Shown here piece by piece: positions 54,996 through 63,958 of a stretch of 64,000 nucleotides of DNA (its first letter is position 1; each line of letters opens with the position of its first letter). The notes under the pieces were generated by a model, which did no database searches, was not told the origin of the DNA, and saw nothing but the letters and a program-made list of their open reading frames with translations. The position numbers and the translations under genes are program-made. Source of the DNA: Hyphomicrobiales bacterium (GTDB lineage Bacteria > Pseudomonadota > Alphaproteobacteria > Rhizobiales > Xanthobacteraceae); the NCBI GenBank assembly GCA_017305665.1, contig JAFKKH010000008.1, positions 1 through 64,000 of the forward strand, in the 5' to 3' direction.

Positions 54996-55301
54996 CCGAA
55001 ATCTGCTAAGAGGCCGTAGCGGTCCCCCGGGGCGGGACGGTCAACCCGAACAGTCCGATCGCGGCGGTGTCGGAACGTTTCGCCAACCGGACGGCTACTC
55101 TGGACGGTAGACAAGCAGTCATATTCACCGCGCATGACCACAAACCCCTGTCGTGACGAGGCGGCGATCTCAGCATGCCTGACCTCGGCAGCCTCAATTA
55201 AGCCCCAGCCCTTCCGGATTTGTGGCGCATTGCGACCCAAGTTTTCCCCGACAGTTCTGACGAAACGTTGCTGCGTTCATCTCGTCATCACCGGGGATGC
55301 T
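54996..55301. other. Intergenic region, no gene seen
   Basis: This 306-bp gap lies between the alcohol dehydrogenase and a signal-peptide protein. It has no supportable frame, no clear terminator and no repeats that I could see; it probably holds the promoter for the next gene. Confidence 0.55.
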
Positions 55302-56192
55302 ATGTCGAACTGCTCGGGGAAACTGCTTTCAACCGTTCTAGCCGCTTCGCTCACGGGCGGTGCGCTCTTGATCGCGTCGAACCGCACGGCACATGCTGAC
55401 GACACGTGCCTCGCGGCACCGAAAGCCGCAACGCCGCACCGAAGTCATTGGTACTATCACATCGAAGCAGGAACGAAGCGACATTGCTGGTATCTTCGCG
55501 AAGAACGCGGCAAGACCACCAATGCTGGAACCGGCACATCGTCTCCCACTCCCGCACCGAACGAACCGCCCGCCGCAGATGCGGCAGCCCAATCACAGCC
55601 GGGCATCACCGACGCCCGTGCCGAATTCGTTGACACGGCACCTGCGACCAATCCAGCAAACGCCGACCCGTCACCGATTCAGGAGCCGGCTCCTGCAAGC
55701 AACGCCGCACAGGGTGCCGACACTTCGAAATCCGCCGTGACCACACGCTGGCCTGATCCTGCGACCAGCCTGCAGCAGCAACCGGCGCCCTCAGCAGCGG
55801 TAGCACCAAAACCCACTTCTCAGTTGTTGGGCGAACGCAGCGAGCCGGGCCCTGCCGTTCGCGTCGCTTCCGAGCCTCCGCCACAGGCATCGTCGTATTC
55901 AATGCCGATGCTCCTCGGCGGCCTGGCCGGCGCTCTAGCATTCGCGGGGTTTCTCGGATTCACGGTGGTGAAATTCGGAAGCCTGAGCAGGCGCGGTCGA
56001 ATGCGACACCGTCCGGAATCGATCTGGGACAATGCTGCTACGGGACAGTCTCCACCGCCGTGGCAGACGCAAGAAGCTAACCCAGCGCCGACTCCGCGCG
56101 GCGGCACGCTCCGCACGCGCCAGGACGTCGAAGCGCAGTCACGCGATATTTTAAAGCTCTTATCCCGAGTCTCGCGAGAAACGGCAACATAA
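55302..56192 (+). CDS. Exported protein with Cys pair, Pro/Ala linker and C-terminal membrane helix
   Basis: A 296-residue protein of unknown function. Signal peptide about 1-33; a short conserved-looking module with Cys36, HWYYHIEAGTKRHCWYLREE and Cys62; a low-complexity Pro/Ala/Ser linker (about 75-195); one transmembrane helix near residues 202-223; and a basic cytoplasmic tail (RRGRMRHRPES). The HWYY...HCWYL module recurs, as I recall, in many Bradyrhizobium proteins of unknown role. GGGGA precedes the ATG. It converges on gmk with 7 bp between stops. Confidence 0.75.
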   Translation: MSNCSGKLLSTVLAASLTGGALLIASNRTAHADDTCLAAPKAATPHRSHWYYHIEAGTKRHCWYLREERGKTTNAGTGTSSPTPAPNEPPAADAAAQSQPGITDARAEFVDTAPATNPANADPSPIQEPAPASNAAQGADTSKSAVTTRWPDPATSLQQQPAPSAAVAPKPTSQLLGERSEPGPAVRVASEPPPQASSYSMPMLLGGLAGALAFAGFLGFTVVKFGSLSRRGRMRHRPESIWDNAATGQSPPPWQTQEANPAPTPRGGTLRTRQDVEAQSRDILKLLSRVSRETAT

Positions 56193-56199
56193 CGGGCAG

Positions 56200-56856
56200 C
56201 TATTTCTCGAGTTGCCGCTGCAATTCACGCACGAACGCCGTCAATCCCGTGCGGCGGTTGCGCTTGAGCCGTTCGGCGTTCAGAATCGAGCGAACTTCGG
56301 CGAAGGCTTCATCGACGTTCTGGTTGATGACAATGTAATCGTATTCCGCCCAGTGGCTCAGTTCGTGCGCCGCACGGTCCATGCGTCCGCGGATCACATC
56401 GTCCGAATCCTGCGCGCGGGTATGCAGCCGCTTCTCCAGATCGCCGGCCGACGGCGGCAGAATGAATACCGACACCACATCGGCGCGCGCCTTTTCGCGC
56501 AACTGCTGGGTGCCCTGCCAGTCGATGTCGAACAGCACATCACGGCCGGCCGACAGCGCCGCCTCGACCGGCGCGCGCGGCGTACCATAGCGGTTGTCGA
56601 ACACGGTGGCCCATTCCAGCAATTCGTCCCGCTTGACCATGGCCTCGAACGTCGCCTTGTCGACAAACGCGTAATCGAGGCCATCGACCTCGCCGGGCCG
56701 CATCGGCCGCGTGGTGGCCGAGACCGACAGGCTCAGCCCCTCGACCCGTTCGATCAGCAAACGCGACAGCGTGGTCTTGCCGGCGCCCGACGGCGACGAC
56801 AGCACGAACATCAGACCGCGCCGCTCAACCCCATCGAAGCCGTGTCCGCCGACCAT
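56200..56856 (-). CDS. gmk: Guanylate kinase
   Basis: A 218-residue P-loop kinase that phosphorylates GMP to GDP. Walker A is SSPSGAGKTT near residues 20-29, the GMP-binding TRPMRPGEVDGLDYAFV segment is near 49-65, and the LFDIDWQGTQQLR strand follows. GGAG is 6 nt before the ATG. The gene lies 3 bp after yicC on the same strand, so mltG-yicC-gmk or yicC-gmk are likely one transcript. Confidence 0.95.
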   Translation of the reverse strand: MVGGHGFDGVERRGLMFVLSSPSGAGKTTLSRLLIERVEGLSLSVSATTRPMRPGEVDGLDYAFVDKATFEAMVKRDELLEWATVFDNRYGTPRAPVEAALSAGRDVLFDIDWQGTQQLREKARADVVSVFILPPSAGDLEKRLHTRAQDSDDVIRGRMDRAAHELSHWAEYDYIVINQNVDEAFAEVRSILNAERLKRNRRTGLTAFVRELQRQLEK

Positions 56857-56859
56857 TGA

Positions 56860-57747
56860 TCACTCCAGATTCTGGACCTGCTCTCGAAACTGCTCGACCA
56901 CGCTTTTCATCTCGAGGCCAATATTGGTCAATTCGAGATCGTTCGATTTCGAGCAACAGGTATTGACCTCGCGGTTGAATTCCTGAGCCAGGAAATCCAG
57001 CCGCCGCCCGATCGGGCCGCCCTTGCCGATCAGCTCCCGCGCCTGCGCAATATGCGAGGCAATGCGATCGAGCTCTTCGCGGATATCTGCCTTCGCGGCA
57101 ATCAGGATCGCTTCCTGATTGAGCCGATCCTGGTCGAAGCGGTCGGATGATTCAAGAAGCGCGGCGATCTGCTCGGCAAGCCGCGCTTTCACTGCGTCCG
57201 GGCGGCGGCCGGGTGCGGCTTCGGCTCTGGCCGCAAGGTTTTCGATTTCGCTCATGCGTTGCGACAGGATCTGGCCAAGCGCGAGCCCTTCGCGGTTGCG
57301 CATGTCGACGAGGCTGCGCAATGCCTGCTCGAAGGCGTCGGCCGCCGCAGCCTTGGCAGCTTTTTCCCCGATTTCGTCGGCCTCGGGCTCGACGACTTCG
57401 AGAACACCTTTGACCGACAGCAGGCCGTCGATGCTGGGGGCGACCGCGTCTATCCTGCCAGACAGATCGATCGCAACCTTCAGAACCGAGGCGAGCACGT
57501 CTTCGTTGATGCGAACAACGGAGGCCGCATTGGTGCGCTTCACGGTCAAATTGGCGTAGACGGTGCCGCGCGACAACAGGTCAGCAGACCGCTTGCGGAT
57601 AGGCGCCTCGATATCGTCCCAGCCCGGCGGCAAGCGCATCCGGAAATCAAAACCCTTGGCATTGACCGATTTCAGCTCCCATTCGAATGCATAGGGCCCG
57701 CTGGTGCCATGGCTTCGCGCAAAGCCGGTCATACTCGACAGCGCCAT
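56860..57747 (-). CDS. yicC: YicC family endoribonuclease
   Basis: A 295-residue protein that starts with the family signature SMTGFARS, has the SVNAKGFDFRMRLPPGWDDIEAPIRKRSADLLSRG-type RNA-contact strands, and ends in the conserved helix KSNDLELTNIGLEMKSVVEQFREQVQN. YicC proteins are manganese-dependent RNases affecting sRNA stability. The ATG and length match. It is followed 3 bp later by gmk. Confidence 0.93.
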   Translation of the reverse strand: MALSSMTGFARSHGTSGPYAFEWELKSVNAKGFDFRMRLPPGWDDIEAPIRKRSADLLSRGTVYANLTVKRTNAASVVRINEDVLASVLKVAIDLSGRIDAVAPSIDGLLSVKGVLEVVEPEADEIGEKAAKAAAADAFEQALRSLVDMRNREGLALGQILSQRMSEIENLAARAEAAPGRRPDAVKARLAEQIAALLESSDRFDQDRLNQEAILIAAKADIREELDRIASHIAQARELIGKGGPIGRRLDFLAQEFNREVNTCCSKSNDLELTNIGLEMKSVVEQFREQVQNLE

Positions 57748-57864
57748 CGCGTTGATTACTCCAAAGGGTCAGGTGTGAGATTCGCGGGAGCGAACCGTTC
57801 CACGTTAAAGCGTTTTGCCGGCAAGGGGAATTCGGTTCCCGCACGGAATCCCGCAGCGGCTTGT

Positions 57865-57885
57865 AAAAACAGCGCCGAATGGCGC
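57865..57885 (-). terminator. Probable terminator of mltG
   Basis: A short stem GCGCC/GGCGC (57872-57876 with 57881-57885) is followed on the minus strand by GT and TTTTT. It overlaps the last bases before the mltG stop context and is weaker than the others in this window. Confidence 0.45.
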
Positions 57886-57889
57886 CAGC

Positions 57890-59143
57890 CTACTGCTGGA
57901 CAACGTGCCGCGACGGCTGCGCTGAGCCCTGACGCGCTGGCCGGCCGCGCTTCTTTGTAGCGGGCTTTGCCGCAGGTGCGGCGCCGGTCGCATCGGTGTC
58001 GGCGGGCGCAGGCGTCGCAGCCGCGGGTGCCGGCTCGTCAGCCGGTTCGACCGTGTCGTTCTGGATCTGCTTTTCCATCGTGCGCAGTTTGGCGACGTTC
58101 TTCTGGTGCTGCTCGTACGTCTCGGTAAAGCTGTGTCCGCCGGTCCCGTCGGCCACGAAGAACAAGTCGCGCGTCCGCGCCGGATTAGCTGCCGCCTCGA
58201 GTGACGCGCGGCCGGGGTTTGCAATCGGTCCCGGCGGCAGTCCTTCGACCACATATGTGTTGTAGGGCGACGGCTGCATGATCTCGCTGCGCTTGATCGG
58301 CCGGCCAAGCGTTCCCTTGCCACCGACGAGACCGTAGATGATCGTCGGATCGGACTGCAGCTTCATCTTCTGTTTCAGCCGGTTGACGAACACCGCTGCG
58401 ACGCGGCTGCGCTCGTCCGGCTTGCCGGTTTCCTTCTCGACGATCGATGCGAGCGTCACCAGTTGCTCGGGCGTCTTGACCGGAACGTCCGGGTTGCGGC
58501 GCTCCCAGATTTCCGCAAGCACGCGCTTCTGCGCCTGTTGCATGCGCTGAATCACCTGCTCGCGGCTGGTGCCACGCGGGAACTTGTACGTTTCGGGCAG
58601 CAGCGTGCCTTCGCGCGGAATCTCGCGAATGGTTCCCGAAAAGATATTGTTTTCCGAAAGCCGCTCCACGATCTGTTCGGAGGTCAGACCTTCCGGGATC
58701 GTCACGGAGTGCTGCACCACCTTGCCTTCGACGATCGTGCCGATGACGTCGCGCAAACTGGCATTCTTCTGAAACAGATATTCACCGGGCTTGAGATCCG
58801 CGCGCGCCTTCAGCGCAAATACGCTTCCGATAAACGCCCAGCGATTGTTGTCGATCACGCCCTCACGCTGGAGGATGTCTGCGATATCGGTCATTCCCGA
58901 GCGGGCCGGAATATTGACGACCTTGTCTTCCTGCAACGGTCCCGGCGATTCAAGTTTCTGCTTGCCGTAAACGTAAATCCCGCCGGCACCGAGCATCACG
59001 ATCAGCACGATCGTGATGATGGCATTGCCGGCGATCACCCACGGACTCCGAACACGATCGGAGCGTTTCGGCGGGGGCGGCACTTGCTCGGGCTCAAGCG
59101 CGGCGCGCGGACTGCGCGGAGAAATGGGCGGCCTCTCACTCAT
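57890..59143 (-). CDS. mltG: Endolytic murein transglycosylase MltG
   Basis: A 417-residue inner-membrane enzyme that cuts nascent glycan strands. It has a cytoplasmic Pro-rich start, one helix near residues 37-60, a LysM-like segment (VNIPARSGMTDIADIL) and the YceG domain with its catalytic Glu in LASIVEKETGKPDERSRVAAVFVNRL near 230-255, then LQSDPTIIYGL. An Ala/Pro-rich, basic tail of about 60 residues follows. It lies after fabF on the same strand, a common alphaproteobacterial order. Confidence 0.94.
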   Translation of the reverse strand: MSERPPISPRSPRAALEPEQVPPPPKRSDRVRSPWVIAGNAIITIVLIVMLGAGGIYVYGKQKLESPGPLQEDKVVNIPARSGMTDIADILQREGVIDNNRWAFIGSVFALKARADLKPGEYLFQKNASLRDVIGTIVEGKVVQHSVTIPEGLTSEQIVERLSENNIFSGTIREIPREGTLLPETYKFPRGTSREQVIQRMQQAQKRVLAEIWERRNPDVPVKTPEQLVTLASIVEKETGKPDERSRVAAVFVNRLKQKMKLQSDPTIIYGLVGGKGTLGRPIKRSEIMQPSPYNTYVVEGLPPGPIANPGRASLEAAANPARTRDLFFVADGTGGHSFTETYEQHQKNVAKLRTMEKQIQNDTVEPADEPAPAAATPAPADTDATGAAPAAKPATKKRGRPARQGSAQPSRHVVQQ

Positions 59144-59270
59144 CGACGTAACCTGAATCCTGTCGGTTCAATCGCGGCCGGCAAATTCTCTGCCCCGGCC
59201 AACAGCATACGCCCATCACTAGGATTTATCACCGAATGCGGCGAAACGGTGGATTCGCTCCTGTTACGCG

Positions 59271-60536
59271 TTAATTGGCGACGCGCCGCACGATCACAGA
59301 CGCGTTCGTGCCACCAAATCCAAACGAATTCGACAAAGCCACATTGATTTCCCGCGCGCGTGCCTTGTGAGGCACGAGATCGATCGCGGTCTCGACCGAG
59401 GGATTGTCGAGATTGATGGTCGGCGGTGCGATATTATCGCGAATCGCAAGGATGCTGAAGATCGCCTCGATCGCGCCGGCGGCTCCGAGCAGATGGCCTG
59501 TCGATGACTTGGTCGAGGACATCGTTGTCTTCGATGCGGCATTGCCCAGCAGGCGTTCGACTGCACCCAGTTCGATTTCATCGCCGACCAGCGTCGATGT
59601 TCCATGCGCGTTGATGTAGTCGATATCCGACGCCGAAATGCCGGCGCGCTTCATCGCCGCACTCATGCTGCGGAATCCGCCATCGCCGTCCGGCGACGGC
59701 GAGGTGATATGATAGGCGTCGCCGGACAGGCCATAGCCCACCACTTCGGCATAGATCTTCGCACCACGCTTGCGGGCGTGCTCGTATTCCTCAAGCACGA
59801 CGACGCCGGCGCCCTCACCCATCACGAAGCCGTCGCGATCCTTGTCGTAGGGCCTCGAGGCTTTTTGCGGCGTATCGTTGAAACCGGTGGACAGTGCGCG
59901 CGCCGCGCAAAAGCCGGCCATGCCGATGCGGCAGATCGGCGATTCCGCGCCACCTGCCACCATGACATCGGCGTCGCCGAGCGCGATCAAACGGCTGGCG
60001 TCGCCGATCGCATGTGCTCCGGTCGAACACGCAGTCACCACCGCGTGGTTCGGCCCCTTCAGCCCGTGCTCGATCGACACGTAACCCGAAGCGAGATTGA
60101 TCAGACGTCCCGGAATGAAGAACGGCGAGACCTTGCGCGGTCCGCGCTCCTTCAGAAGAATAGCTGTGTCGGCAATCCCGGAAAGGCCGCCAATCCCGGA
60201 GCCGATCATGGTGCCGGTCGTGCAGCGATCTTCCTCAGTCGCAGGGTGCCAGTCCGCATCATCGAGCGCCTGCTTGGCGGCGCTCATCGCGAAGATGATG
60301 AAGTCGTCGACCTTGCGCTGGTCCTTCGGCTCCATCCACTGATCGGGATTGAAAGTCGCGTTCGTCCCATCGCCGCGCGGAACCACGCAGGCAATGCGGC
60401 TCGGCAGGTCGGCAACATCGAACGTATCGATCTGCTTCGCACCGCTCTCACCGTTAAGGAGGCGTTTCCAGGTCGGCTCGACGCCGCAGCCAAGCGGCGA
60501 CACCATGCCCAAGCCTGTAACGACAACCCGCCTCAT
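59271..60536 (-). CDS. fabF: 3-oxoacyl-ACP synthase II
   Basis: A 421-residue condensing enzyme of fatty acid elongation. The Cys-His-His triad is visible: CSTGAHAIG near residue 170 (nucleophile), NAHGTST near 309, and STGHLLGAAGA near 346, and the family end FGFGGTNASVIVRR is intact. It extends acyl-ACP with malonyl-ACP. It follows acpP on the same strand, 95 bp apart. Confidence 0.96.
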   Translation of the reverse strand: MRRVVVTGLGMVSPLGCGVEPTWKRLLNGESGAKQIDTFDVADLPSRIACVVPRGDGTNATFNPDQWMEPKDQRKVDDFIIFAMSAAKQALDDADWHPATEEDRCTTGTMIGSGIGGLSGIADTAILLKERGPRKVSPFFIPGRLINLASGYVSIEHGLKGPNHAVVTACSTGAHAIGDASRLIALGDADVMVAGGAESPICRIGMAGFCAARALSTGFNDTPQKASRPYDKDRDGFVMGEGAGVVVLEEYEHARKRGAKIYAEVVGYGLSGDAYHITSPSPDGDGGFRSMSAAMKRAGISASDIDYINAHGTSTLVGDEIELGAVERLLGNAASKTTMSSTKSSTGHLLGAAGAIEAIFSILAIRDNIAPPTINLDNPSVETAIDLVPHKARAREINVALSNSFGFGGTNASVIVRRVAN

Positions 60537-60631
60537 ATCCGGAACTCCAGCCTCATGCCCCGGTCATAAGGAAAAGCCGGTGGACCGTTCAATCACGGCC
60601 CGTCCGGCTTCAACAAGACCGTGCGAGGACG

Positions 60632-60871
60632 TCAGCTTTTCGCGTTCTTCTCGAGAAACTTCGTGGCGTCGCCAACGGTCAGAATTGTCTCTGCGGCGTC
60701 GTCGGGAATTTCGCAGCCGAACTCTTCCTCAAAAGCCATCACGAGCTCGACCGTGTCGAGGCTGTCGGCACCGAGATCGTCAATGAAGCTGGCATTGTCG
60801 ACGACTTTCTCGGGCTCGACACCAAGGTGTTCGACCACGATCTTCTTAACCCGCTCGCCAATCTCGCTCAT
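60632..60871 (-). CDS. acpP: Acyl carrier protein
   Basis: A 79-residue acidic four-helix protein that carries growing acyl chains on phosphopantetheine. The attachment Ser is in [19 protein letters not shown] near residue 37. The length and the [18 protein letters not shown] start are typical. It is flanked by fabG and fabF, with a 271-bp gap before fabG that probably holds its own strong promoter. Confidence 0.97.
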   Translation of the reverse strand: MSEIGERVKKIVVEHLGVEPEKVVDNASFIDDLGADSLDTVELVMAFEEEFGCEIPDDAAETILTVGDATKFLEKNAKS

Positions 60872-61142
60872 TATTCAACCTCGCGCTTGTTCAATTGGAC
60901 CCGACCGCAAGCGATACGAGCCATCGTGGTGCACTAACCCGCTAAATTCTGTGGCAGCCGCACAAATCCCGGTCTGTTCCGCTCACGGCGGACGCGGACC
61001 GGGAAATGACGGCAGCTTCCGCACCGCCAATATACAGGGTTTCAAATTCCTGCAATGGCGTTCTTTGTCCACCCGTTCCGGGTCCGGTTATCACACATCG
61101 AAAGCCCTGACCACAAGCCCCGGCGGACGGGTCAAAAGCTCC

Positions 61143-61880
61143 TCAAATCATTGCCATTCCGCCGTTGACATGGATGGTTTGACCGGTGACGTAAGCCGCC
61201 TCGTTCGAGCTCAGATAGACCGCCGCAGCCGCGATGTCCTCCGGCGTCCCAAGCCGCGCCGCGGGGACCTTCGTCAGGATCGCCTCGCGCTGTTTGTCAT
61301 TGAGCACATCGGTCATCGGCGTGGCGATGAATCCCGGCGCGATGCAGTTGGCGGTGACGCCGCGCTTGGCATATTCCGCGCCGAGGGTCTTGATCATGCC
61401 GATCAGTCCGGCTTTCGACGCGGTGTAGTTCCCCTGCCCCGGATTGCCTGTCACGCCGACCACCGAGGTGATCGCGATGATGCGGCCGAAGCGCTTGCGC
61501 ATCATCAGCTTGGTCGCAGCGCGCGCGAGGCGGAACGTCGCGGTCAGATTGATCCGGATCACATCGTCCCAATCCTCGTCGCGCAACTGCACGAACAGGT
61601 TGTCACGGGTGACGCCGGCATTGGCGACGAGGATGTCGACCTGTCCCATCGCCTTTTCGGCATCGGGCACCAGTGCCTCGACCTCGGCAGTTTCCGACAA
61701 GTTGCAGGGCAGCACATAGACGCGCTCGCCAAGCGTGCCCGCCAGCGACTCCAGCACCTCGCGCCGAGTCCCGGAAATCGCCACCGTCGCGCCCTGCGCA
61801 TGCAGCGCCTTCGCGATGGCGCCGCCGATGCCACCGGTGGCGCCAGTGACGAGCGCGGTCTTGCCGGTCAAATCGAACAT
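61143..61880 (-). CDS. fabG: 3-oxoacyl-ACP reductase
   Basis: A 245-residue SDR that reduces 3-oxoacyl-ACP with NADPH. The TGATGGIGGAIA motif is at residues 11-22, NAGVTRDN near 86, catalytic Ser in ITSVVG, and YTASKAG near 151. The end (VTGQTIHVNGGMAMI) is typical. It lies between fabD and acpP, 18 bp after fabD, and so is co-transcribed with it. Confidence 0.96.
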   Translation of the reverse strand: MFDLTGKTALVTGATGGIGGAIAKALHAQGATVAISGTRREVLESLAGTLGERVYVLPCNLSETAEVEALVPDAEKAMGQVDILVANAGVTRDNLFVQLRDEDWDDVIRINLTATFRLARAATKLMMRKRFGRIIAITSVVGVTGNPGQGNYTASKAGLIGMIKTLGAEYAKRGVTANCIAPGFIATPMTDVLNDKQREAILTKVPAARLGTPEDIAAAAVYLSSNEAAYVTGQTIHVNGGMAMI

Positions 61881-61898
61881 ATAGTGTCTCCTTCTCGC

Positions 61899-62858
61899 TT
61901 ACGCCGACTTCGCGGCGGCAAGCGCCTCTTTCGCCGGCGCGATATCGTTCGGTCCACCCACGGCTACGCCAACAGCACCATCCGCGATGCGCTTGACCAG
62001 GCCGCTTAGAACCTTGCCTGCACCGATCTCGAAAAAGCGCGTCACGCCATGGCCCGCCATATAGGCGACCGACTCACGCCAGCGCACGGTTCCTGTCACC
62101 TGCTCGATCAAACGGCGGCGAATCTCGTCGGGGTCCGTGATCTGCGCCGCCAATACGTTGGATACGAGCGGAGCGGCCGGCTTGTTGATCGTCACACCAG
62201 CCAGCGCCTTCGCCATGGCGTCGGCAGCGGGCTGCATCAGTTTGCAATGGAATGGTGCGGAGACCGGCAGCAGCATCGCCCGTTTGGCGCCTTTGGTTTT
62301 GGCGATCTCGACCGCACGGTCGACCGCCGCCTTGTCACCGGACACGACGACTTGCCCGCCGCCATTGTCATTTGCAGCCTGACACACTTGGCCCTTTGCC
62401 GCTTCCTCGGCAACCGCCACAGCGGTGTCGTAGTCGAGGCCAAGCAATGCCGCCATCGCGCCGACGCCGACGGGGACTGCCTTCTGCATCGCAAGCCCGC
62501 GCGTCCGCAGCAGCCGTGCCGTATCGCTGATGCTCAGGCTCCCCGCAGCAGCCAGCGCCGAGTACTCGCCGAGCGAATGACCGGCTACAAAGGCGGCATC
62601 GCGGGCCACTGAAAATCCGGCCTCGCTTTCGAGCACGCGGAGGGTTGCGATCGATACCGCCATCAAGGCCGGCTGAGCATTTTCCGTGAGCTGCAGGGTT
62701 TCGGCAGGACCATCCCAGATAATGGCGGTCAGCTTTTCGCCGAGGGCTGCGTCAACCTCATCGAAAACGGCTTTTGCCACCGGAAAGGCATCGGCCAGCG
62801 CCTTGCCCATGCCGACGGTCTGGGAACCCTGCCCCGGGAAAGTAAATGCGGCTGTCAT
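61899..62858 (-). CDS. fabD: Malonyl-CoA-ACP transacylase
   Basis: A 319-residue enzyme that loads malonyl groups onto ACP. The oxyanion FPGQGSQ is at residues 6-12 and the nucleophile elbow GHSLGEYSA near 93-101; His of the catalytic pair is in LPVSAPFHCKLMQPA. The start is the ATG at 62858 with AAGGGG 7 nt upstream. It heads the fabD-fabG pair; a desaturase gene lies 75 bp upstream in transcription. Confidence 0.96.
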   Translation of the reverse strand: MTAAFTFPGQGSQTVGMGKALADAFPVAKAVFDEVDAALGEKLTAIIWDGPAETLQLTENAQPALMAVSIATLRVLESEAGFSVARDAAFVAGHSLGEYSALAAAGSLSISDTARLLRTRGLAMQKAVPVGVGAMAALLGLDYDTAVAVAEEAAKGQVCQAANDNGGGQVVVSGDKAAVDRAVEIAKTKGAKRAMLLPVSAPFHCKLMQPAADAMAKALAGVTINKPAAPLVSNVLAAQITDPDEIRRRLIEQVTGTVRWRESVAYMAGHGVTRFFEIGAGKVLSGLVKRIADGAVGVAVGGPNDIAPAKEALAAAKSA

Positions 62859-62932
62859 GCGTTCGCCCCTTGAAATCACGGGCGGAGAGACACCGCGCGC
62901 CGGATGATGTCAAGACGGTGACATCCGGGCTC

Positions 62933-63958
62933 CTAAAAACCCGCAGCCGCCTGATTGCCGTCCACAGCGGCCCCGTCCCGAGCACGCCTGACATTGCTGA
63001 CGATTTCACCGGGCCGATCGAGATCGGCCGACTTCGCGGTCGCAAGCTTCAACACGGCCACGTAGTTCGGCTGCACCTCCATCCGCCCGGCATGGGGGCC
63101 GCGCGACAGGATGCGGTGCACCCGCGGGAGATTGTAGCAGGGCACATAGAACAGCAAATGATGCTCGAGATGATAGTTCACGTAGTATGGCGCGATGAAC
63201 AGCCGCTCCAGAAATCCGGCGCGGGTGGTGCGCGTGTTGCGAAGCGGATCGTTGCTGTCGGGCACCACCGCGTGCTCCGCGATATTGCGGATGCGGGTGA
63301 TCACCATCATCCATGTCGCCAACGGCAACAACCAGAGCAGCGGATAGGCCCACCACACGCCCGCCATCGCAAGCCCGGCAAACAGAAGCCCGTTGACGAC
63401 GAGCTGCGGACCCAGCTTGTCCCAGAAATGCGCGGCACGCTTCGCCAGCGGCCATGACGAATCGCCCAGCGCGTTGAGCAGTTGCGCCTTGCGCTGCTGA
63501 TAGGCGGTCTGTCCGGTAATGTCGCGCCAGAATTTCCGGCGGTAGCTCGGCCGCGTGATCGGGAACGGGGCCGACAGGATCAGATCCGGATCATCGTCCT
63601 GTTGGGTATGGGCGTGGTGCTGCAAATGATAGCGGCGATAAGCGCGGGTTTCTGCGAACACCGGATAGGCGCAGAACCACTGGCTGAGAAACATGTTCAG
63701 CCGATCGCCGCTGGCAAGCGCACCGTGCGCGCCGTCGTGCATCAGGATCGCCAATCCAAGCTGGCGCGAGCCAATGATGGCAATCGCCAGAATAAACGTC
63801 AGCGGATTCGGCCAGATCGCCACCAGCGCCATGGCACTCAGAATCAGCGCCCAGGCATGGACGATCATCGCAATGCCCTTCCACGTCGTTCGTGTCCGGA
63901 CCTCGATCAACTCCCGATCGGTCAGCAAATCGCGTGCGCGAATTCGGAGCGCGGTCAT
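62933..63958 (-). CDS. Membrane fatty acid desaturase
   Basis: A 341-residue di-iron desaturase with about four helices. The three His boxes are HDGAHG near residue 74, HLQHHAH near 110, and NYHLEHHLL near 260, which bind the iron pair. It would introduce a double bond into an acyl chain, either in a lipid or on a carrier; substrate unknown. Its placement just upstream of fabD ties it to lipid synthesis. Its ATG overlaps the TGA of an upstream frame (ATGA). Confidence 0.9.
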   Translation of the reverse strand: MTALRIRARDLLTDRELIEVRTRTTWKGIAMIVHAWALILSAMALVAIWPNPLTFILAIAIIGSRQLGLAILMHDGAHGALASGDRLNMFLSQWFCAYPVFAETRAYRRYHLQHHAHTQQDDDPDLILSAPFPITRPSYRRKFWRDITGQTAYQQRKAQLLNALGDSSWPLAKRAAHFWDKLGPQLVVNGLLFAGLAMAGVWWAYPLLWLLPLATWMMVITRIRNIAEHAVVPDSNDPLRNTRTTRAGFLERLFIAPYYVNYHLEHHLLFYVPCYNLPRVHRILSRGPHAGRMEVQPNYVAVLKLATAKSADLDRPGEIVSNVRRARDGAAVDGNQAAAGF